Shown here in pieces: positions 60,648 through 64,000 of a stretch of DNA of 64,000 nt. The stretch's first letter is position 1. Each line of letters starts with the position of its first letter. This DNA is from JADGHX01 sp035760965 (GTDB taxonomy: Bacteria; Pseudomonadota; Gammaproteobacteria; Steroidobacterales; Steroidobacteraceae). The notes below the pieces were generated by a model. The model worked only from the letters and a program-made list of their open reading frames with translations. It was not told where the DNA came from and searched no databases. Both the position numbers and the translations under genes were made by a program. The DNA is taken from assembly GCA_035760965.1 (NCBI GenBank), contig DASTRY010000024.1, forward strand, positions 46,056 to 110,055, read 5' to 3'.

Positions 60648-61607
60648 TCAGCGCCAAATCCACCGCAGAATGTCCGGCAGAATCGCGCCGCCGTGCGCGT
60701 CGGAATGTCCGCCGTCGCCCCACACGTGGTTTACGTCGTACCGCGGCCCGGGCAGGTTTTGCTTGTCCGCGGCGGCATTCGCGTAAGCGAACGCGGCGAG
60801 CATCTGCTGGTTCGCGAGAAACCAGTTGCCGTGCTCGTTGTCGAGGTCGTTCGAGCCGTCCTGCAGAAAGATGCGGATCGGCTTGATGGGACTCTTGCGA
60901 ATGAGCGTCGGATAGAGATCGCCTCCAGGCACCATCGGCTGGTTGCCCACTGCAGGCCGATAACCAATTGACGTGTAGCTGCCGATGATGCTGATCACTT
61001 TCCGGAACGCATCGGGCCGTTGCCACGCCACGGTGAACGCGCAGATCGCGCCACTGCTCGTGCCGCCGATGGCGCGCTTTTCGGGATCGTCCGTGAGGCG
61101 ATAGCGCTTGCCGATCTCCGGCAGCATCTCCTCAATGAGGAAGCGCGCATAGTCGTCGTTCAGCGCGTCGTATTCTTGCGCCCGATGATCCGGGTTGGAC
61201 ATGCCCAGTGTGTCCGGGTACGTGGCACTCAGGTTTCCCGGTGTGATGAAGATGCCGATGGTCACCGGCATCTCATGCTTGTGAATCAGATTCTCCATCA
61301 CCTGCGGCACGCGCAACGATCCGTTGGGCGCGGTCGCCCGCTGCCCGTCCTGGAACACGAGAACGTTCGCCGGTGTCCCCGACGAATACTGGGCAGGCAC
61401 GAAAATCCAGTAGCGACGCACAGTGCCGGCAAAGACGCGACTGTGGAATTCGAAAGGCCCTTCCAGCCGGCCGCGCGGCACACCCGGCTGCGGCAATGAG
61501 TCCGCACCGAGCGTGTACGTCTGACGCGTGGCGGACCCGTCCTCGGCCGGCACGACGCCGACTGACAGAAGGCCAACCAGCGCAGGGACTATGCGAATCT
61601 TAGTCAT
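60648..61607 (-). CDS. Secreted esterase, enterochelin-esterase-like alpha/beta hydrolase
   Basis: A 319-residue protein: signal peptide (residues 1-21, LVGLLSVGVVPA), then a PF00756-type fold: YWIFVPAQYSSGTPANVLVFQDGQ, EMPVTIGIFITPG, and the nucleophile motif IGGTSSGAICAF (Ser in GTSSG). The catalytic Asp and His would be in IFLQDGSND and WGDGGHSDAHGG near the end. Such enzymes cleave esters of phenolic or sugar compounds. The neighbours (PQQ enzyme and propeller-VOC protein) suggest periplasmic breakdown of an ester-bearing compound. Confidence 0.82.
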   Translation of the reverse strand: MTKIRIVPALVGLLSVGVVPAEDGSATRQTYTLGADSLPQPGVPRGRLEGPFEFHSRVFAGTVRRYWIFVPAQYSSGTPANVLVFQDGQRATAPNGSLRVPQVMENLIHKHEMPVTIGIFITPGNLSATYPDTLGMSNPDHRAQEYDALNDDYARFLIEEMLPEIGKRYRLTDDPEKRAIGGTSSGAICAFTVAWQRPDAFRKVISIIGSYTSIGYRPAVGNQPMVPGGDLYPTLIRKSPIKPIRIFLQDGSNDLDNEHGNWFLANQQMLAAFAYANAAADKQNLPGPRYDVNHVWGDGGHSDAHGGAILPDILRWIWR

Positions 61608-61739
61608 GCGCGATCTCTCCAGTGACTACGCGAGCTGGCCCCACCAGCTCCATTTCCTGATCCGTGCCGGTGACGCTCACGCGAATTCTCACGCGCGCAA
61701 GAGCAGCGTGTTCGCAGGCACCGGCCGCAGCGGATGCGG

Positions 61740-64000
61740 TCAATCTTGCGGATCGGCCGCGGTGAACGGCGAGCAGCAGGGCTTGCCAATGGCGTGCAGT
61801 TCCATGATCTCGGCGCGCGTTCCGTCCGGATCGAGGAGGTTCAGCTGCCACTTGGCGTCACGTCCTATTTTCGGAGTCGCAGTCTGACCTGCCAGCCGAT
61901 CTCCATTCCACAGCAGCGTGTACGCGTCGGCCGTGCTGCGCACGCCGAGCGAGAAGTGATTCAGCACGCCCAGGTCGGCCGCCTTCATTCCCGCCGGAAT
62001 GCCGCGACCTTCCGGTGTCCCCACGATCATGTACTCCAGCCAGTCCGTGCCGTCGGGCACTTGCTGCGAAATCCAGGTCGGCGTGTCGTCCTTCATGCCG
62101 CCGAACCAGTACGGCTTGAATCCCAGCACGTCGCGAAAGAACCCGTCCTCGCGTGCACGGTCGTGCACGATGAAGCCCACGTGAATAATGTGGCTCGATA
62201 GCGGATTCACAGGGACCGCCGGCAAGTGTTCCGGTGGCTGAGTGAGCTCGATCTTGTTGCCCTCGGGGTCGAGCACGGCGAACCACTCGCTGCCGTCACC
62301 CCCTCGTTGGGTCCGCTTCGGCACGGAAATCTGCTTCGAGGCCAAATAGGCGCGCAACCGTTCCGCGTCCGCCGTAGTGAACGCGACGTGATCCAGGCGA
62401 TTGATCGAGGTCGATCCCGCCGGCAGCGGCAGCACCTCGACGAACTGAGTCGGCGCGAAGTAGTAGCGAGTGCCGTTCGCGTTCTCCGGGTCGTCCCCTT
62501 TGACCGCGCCGAGATCATGAACATAGAACCGCTCGCTCTTCGCCAGATCCGCGACGTACACGGCGATATGGGAGACGCCGGTGATCGCCGGCCGTGCCGC
62601 ACTGGCGGGCTTCGCGTCTCCCGCCGCAGGATGTCGCTCGTAGCTCACGAACGCGAGATGCGTGTCGTCGCCCCAACCGTACATCGCAAAGCTATCGCGA
62701 TTCCCCTGGAAATCGACGATCGTCCGGATCGAGCCATCACCGAGACTCATCACTTTCAGAGTCACATCCGTGATGCCCTGATCGCTGCCGGCCGGCTGGC
62801 TCAGAAAAGCGACCGACTTGCCGTCGCGCGAGACGTGCGGCGACGAGTTGAGACGGCCATCGTCGGTGACCTGCTCCGCGTCGGTGCCGTCCGCCTTCAT
62901 GCGCCAGATCTGCGTCGAGCCCGAGCGCGAGGAATCGAAGTAGATGAGCTTGCCATCGGGCGTGTAGTCCGGCCCGTCGTTCACCGTATCGCTCGTGAGA
63001 CGCGTCTCCGCTCCACCCGCCAGCGGAACGGTGAAGATGTCGGCCTTGCCCGCGCTGCCGCGTGTGAATGCGATGGTCTGACTGTCCGGTGCCCAAGCAT
63101 GAAAGAAGCTCCCAGTCGTGCCGTTCGTCAGTTTCCGCGGGCTATCCCCGCCATCCGCAGGCAACACATACACATCGTGGCGACCGCCTTTCGTCTCGGC
63201 ACAGCTCACCGCGAGATATTTGCCATCCGGTGAGAGCCCGAAGTTGCCGGAACAGTCGACGAGTTTGCCGACCGGGACCTCTTCCGGCGTGCCGCCGGCG
63301 TCGGGCGTGAGATAGGGAATCTTCCGCACGCGACCATCCTCATGGACGTAGATGCTCTTGCGATCGGGCGCCCAGTTGGGCGACCGAAGAAGCCCAGGGA
63401 TAGTGCGGATCATCATCGCGCGTCGATACTGATCCTGGGTGCTGATGGTCTGCAGCGTGCTGTGGAGGATCATCCGAGCATCGCGCGCCACCGGGGTTGG
63501 AGGCTGCAGCGTCACGCGGGCAAATTCGACCTTATCGGTGGTGTTCACGTCGTGAGAGACGGCGCCCAGGCCTACATAGAACGGCTCCTCGAGATGCAGC
63601 TTGATCGAGGCGCCGAGCGGATGAAGCGGCTCGCCATTCTTCGACCCATAGAGGGTGAAGACGTCGCCGCGCTTCTCGAGCCGCACCGTTCGCATCGCAT
63701 CCGTGTTGATCTCGACGTCCTGCGTGTTCGCGCCGCGCTCGCGGCGATATTGCAGAGCCGTCAGGCCCGACCCGTGAACCCCCACATCGACGTACACGCC
63801 GCCGGGATCGAGCGTCTGGCGAAACATCAGCAACCCCTTCCGATGGGGGTTGGGCTCGTGATCGTACGTGTGAGGCGGAAAGGAGATGTCGGCGGTGATG
63901 GCGAGAGCGCCCACCGCCTTTTTCCATAGATAGTGGAAATCGTCGACGCGGTACCAGGTGTTCGCTCCCGCCGCGGTCAGCGAGTAGGTCCCTCTTCGCG
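61740..64000 (-). CDS. Multidomain secreted-type protein: DUF1349-like, WD40/TolB-like propeller, two VOC domains (partial, N-terminus missing)
   Basis: The frame is open to the right edge, so the start lies beyond the window; at least 750 residues are visible. Order: an N-terminal concanavalin-like region (WYRVDDFHYLWKKA... ADISFPPH... DPGGVYVDVGVHGSG, resembling DUF1349), a PD40/TolB-type propeller (SPDGKYLAVSCAE, APDSQTIAFTRG, TPDGKLIYFDSSRSG, SRDGKSVAFLSQP), and two VOC domains (ITGVSHIAVYVADLAKSERFYVHDLG... DPEGNKIELTQPP and HIIHVGFIVHDRAREDGFFRDVLGF... DPDGTRAEIMEL). This combination is unusual. The metal-binding His and Glu of VOC sites are present (SHIAVY, KIELTQ). No function can be assigned with confidence. 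Confidence 0.72.
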   Translation of the reverse strand, partial: RRGTYSLTAAGANTWYRVDDFHYLWKKAVGALAITADISFPPHTYDHEPNPHRKGLLMFRQTLDPGGVYVDVGVHGSGLTALQYRRERGANTQDVEINTDAMRTVRLEKRGDVFTLYGSKNGEPLHPLGASIKLHLEEPFYVGLGAVSHDVNTTDKVEFARVTLQPPTPVARDARMILHSTLQTISTQDQYRRAMMIRTIPGLLRSPNWAPDRKSIYVHEDGRVRKIPYLTPDAGGTPEEVPVGKLVDCSGNFGLSPDGKYLAVSCAETKGGRHDVYVLPADGGDSPRKLTNGTTGSFFHAWAPDSQTIAFTRGSAGKADIFTVPLAGGAETRLTSDTVNDGPDYTPDGKLIYFDSSRSGSTQIWRMKADGTDAEQVTDDGRLNSSPHVSRDGKSVAFLSQPAGSDQGITDVTLKVMSLGDGSIRTIVDFQGNRDSFAMYGWGDDTHLAFVSYERHPAAGDAKPASAARPAITGVSHIAVYVADLAKSERFYVHDLGAVKGDDPENANGTRYYFAPTQFVEVLPLPAGSTSINRLDHVAFTTADAERLRAYLASKQISVPKRTQRGGDGSEWFAVLDPEGNKIELTQPPEHLPAVPVNPLSSHIIHVGFIVHDRAREDGFFRDVLGFKPYWFGGMKDDTPTWISQQVPDGTDWLEYMIVGTPEGRGIPAGMKAADLGVLNHFSLGVRSTADAYTLLWNGDRLAGQTATPKIGRDAKWQLNLLDPDGTRAEIMELHAIGKPCCSPFTAADPQD

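Overview
The window is high-GC bacterial DNA, read here as a Gammaproteobacterium (possibly Steroidobacterales-like). This rests on an LpxL lipid A acyltransferase, several TonB-dependent receptors, a quinol-type NO reductase and many secreted or TAT-exported oxidative enzymes. The taxonomic placement is inference. No rRNA, tRNA, CRISPR array or intact insertion sequence was seen.

Layout. (1) 1-7.8 kb, minus strand: a tightly packed operon of 'planctomycete-type' surface/periplasmic genes (DUF1592/1588/1587/1595/1585 dihaem protein, VOC protein, TAT-exported DUF1552 protein, ankyrin protein, DUF2231-cytochrome c). It is followed by a roughly 60-codon C-terminal stub of a TonB receptor and a partial MBL-fold hydrolase. 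A membrane-anchored regulator (8.0-9.4 kb) is divergent from it, and helically phased GTTAG repeats lie between them. (2) 9.4-16.9 kb: an RHH regulator divergent from a six-gene membrane complex related to hydrogenase-4/complex I. Its 'large subunit' has lost both Ni-Fe cysteine pairs, so it looks like an Ehr-type complex and not a hydrogenase. An FAD oxidoreductase and a pyruvyl transferase follow. (3) 19.7-25.1 kb: a CBS-HPF fusion, qNOR, two small unknown proteins and LpxL. (4) 25.4-32.7 kb: a MacAB/LolD-like ABC exporter with its adaptor, a Met/His-rich periplasmic protein and a P-type cation ATPase. (5) 33.1-34.5 kb: a membrane-protein remnant and a ParS/RES toxin-antitoxin pair. (6) 34.6-54.8 kb: a catabolic island. 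It holds a DUF1259 protein, a PQQ dehydrogenase-cytochrome c and an AraC regulator. Two opposed paralogous blocks follow (TonB receptor + SnoaL-like + SMP-30-like, separate genes in one block and fused in the other), with a LysR regulator, a HIBADH-like dehydrogenase, a LigM-like tetrahydrofolate O-demethylase, an MFS transporter and a TonB-like protein. (7) 55-64 kb: a secreted-type SDR, a LytS/LytTR two-component system, a second PQQ dehydrogenase carrying a lanthanide-type Asp-x-Asp, a secreted esterase and a multidomain propeller-VOC protein that runs off the right edge.

How the parts fit. The island at 35-55 kb looks like a system for uptake of a probably methoxylated aromatic or related compound through paralogous TonB receptors, periplasmic processing (SnoaL-like, SMP-30-like, PQQ enzymes) and cytoplasmic demethylation. 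Four intergenic copies of a TGATCA-centred motif lie upstream of the AraC gene, both TonB receptors and the LigM-like gene and may define one regulon. Separately, a 41-bp sequence upstream of both the LytTR two-component operon and the SDR gene contains two direct repeats with a 21-bp period, the classical geometry of a LytTR operator. Substrates are not determinable from sequence alone.
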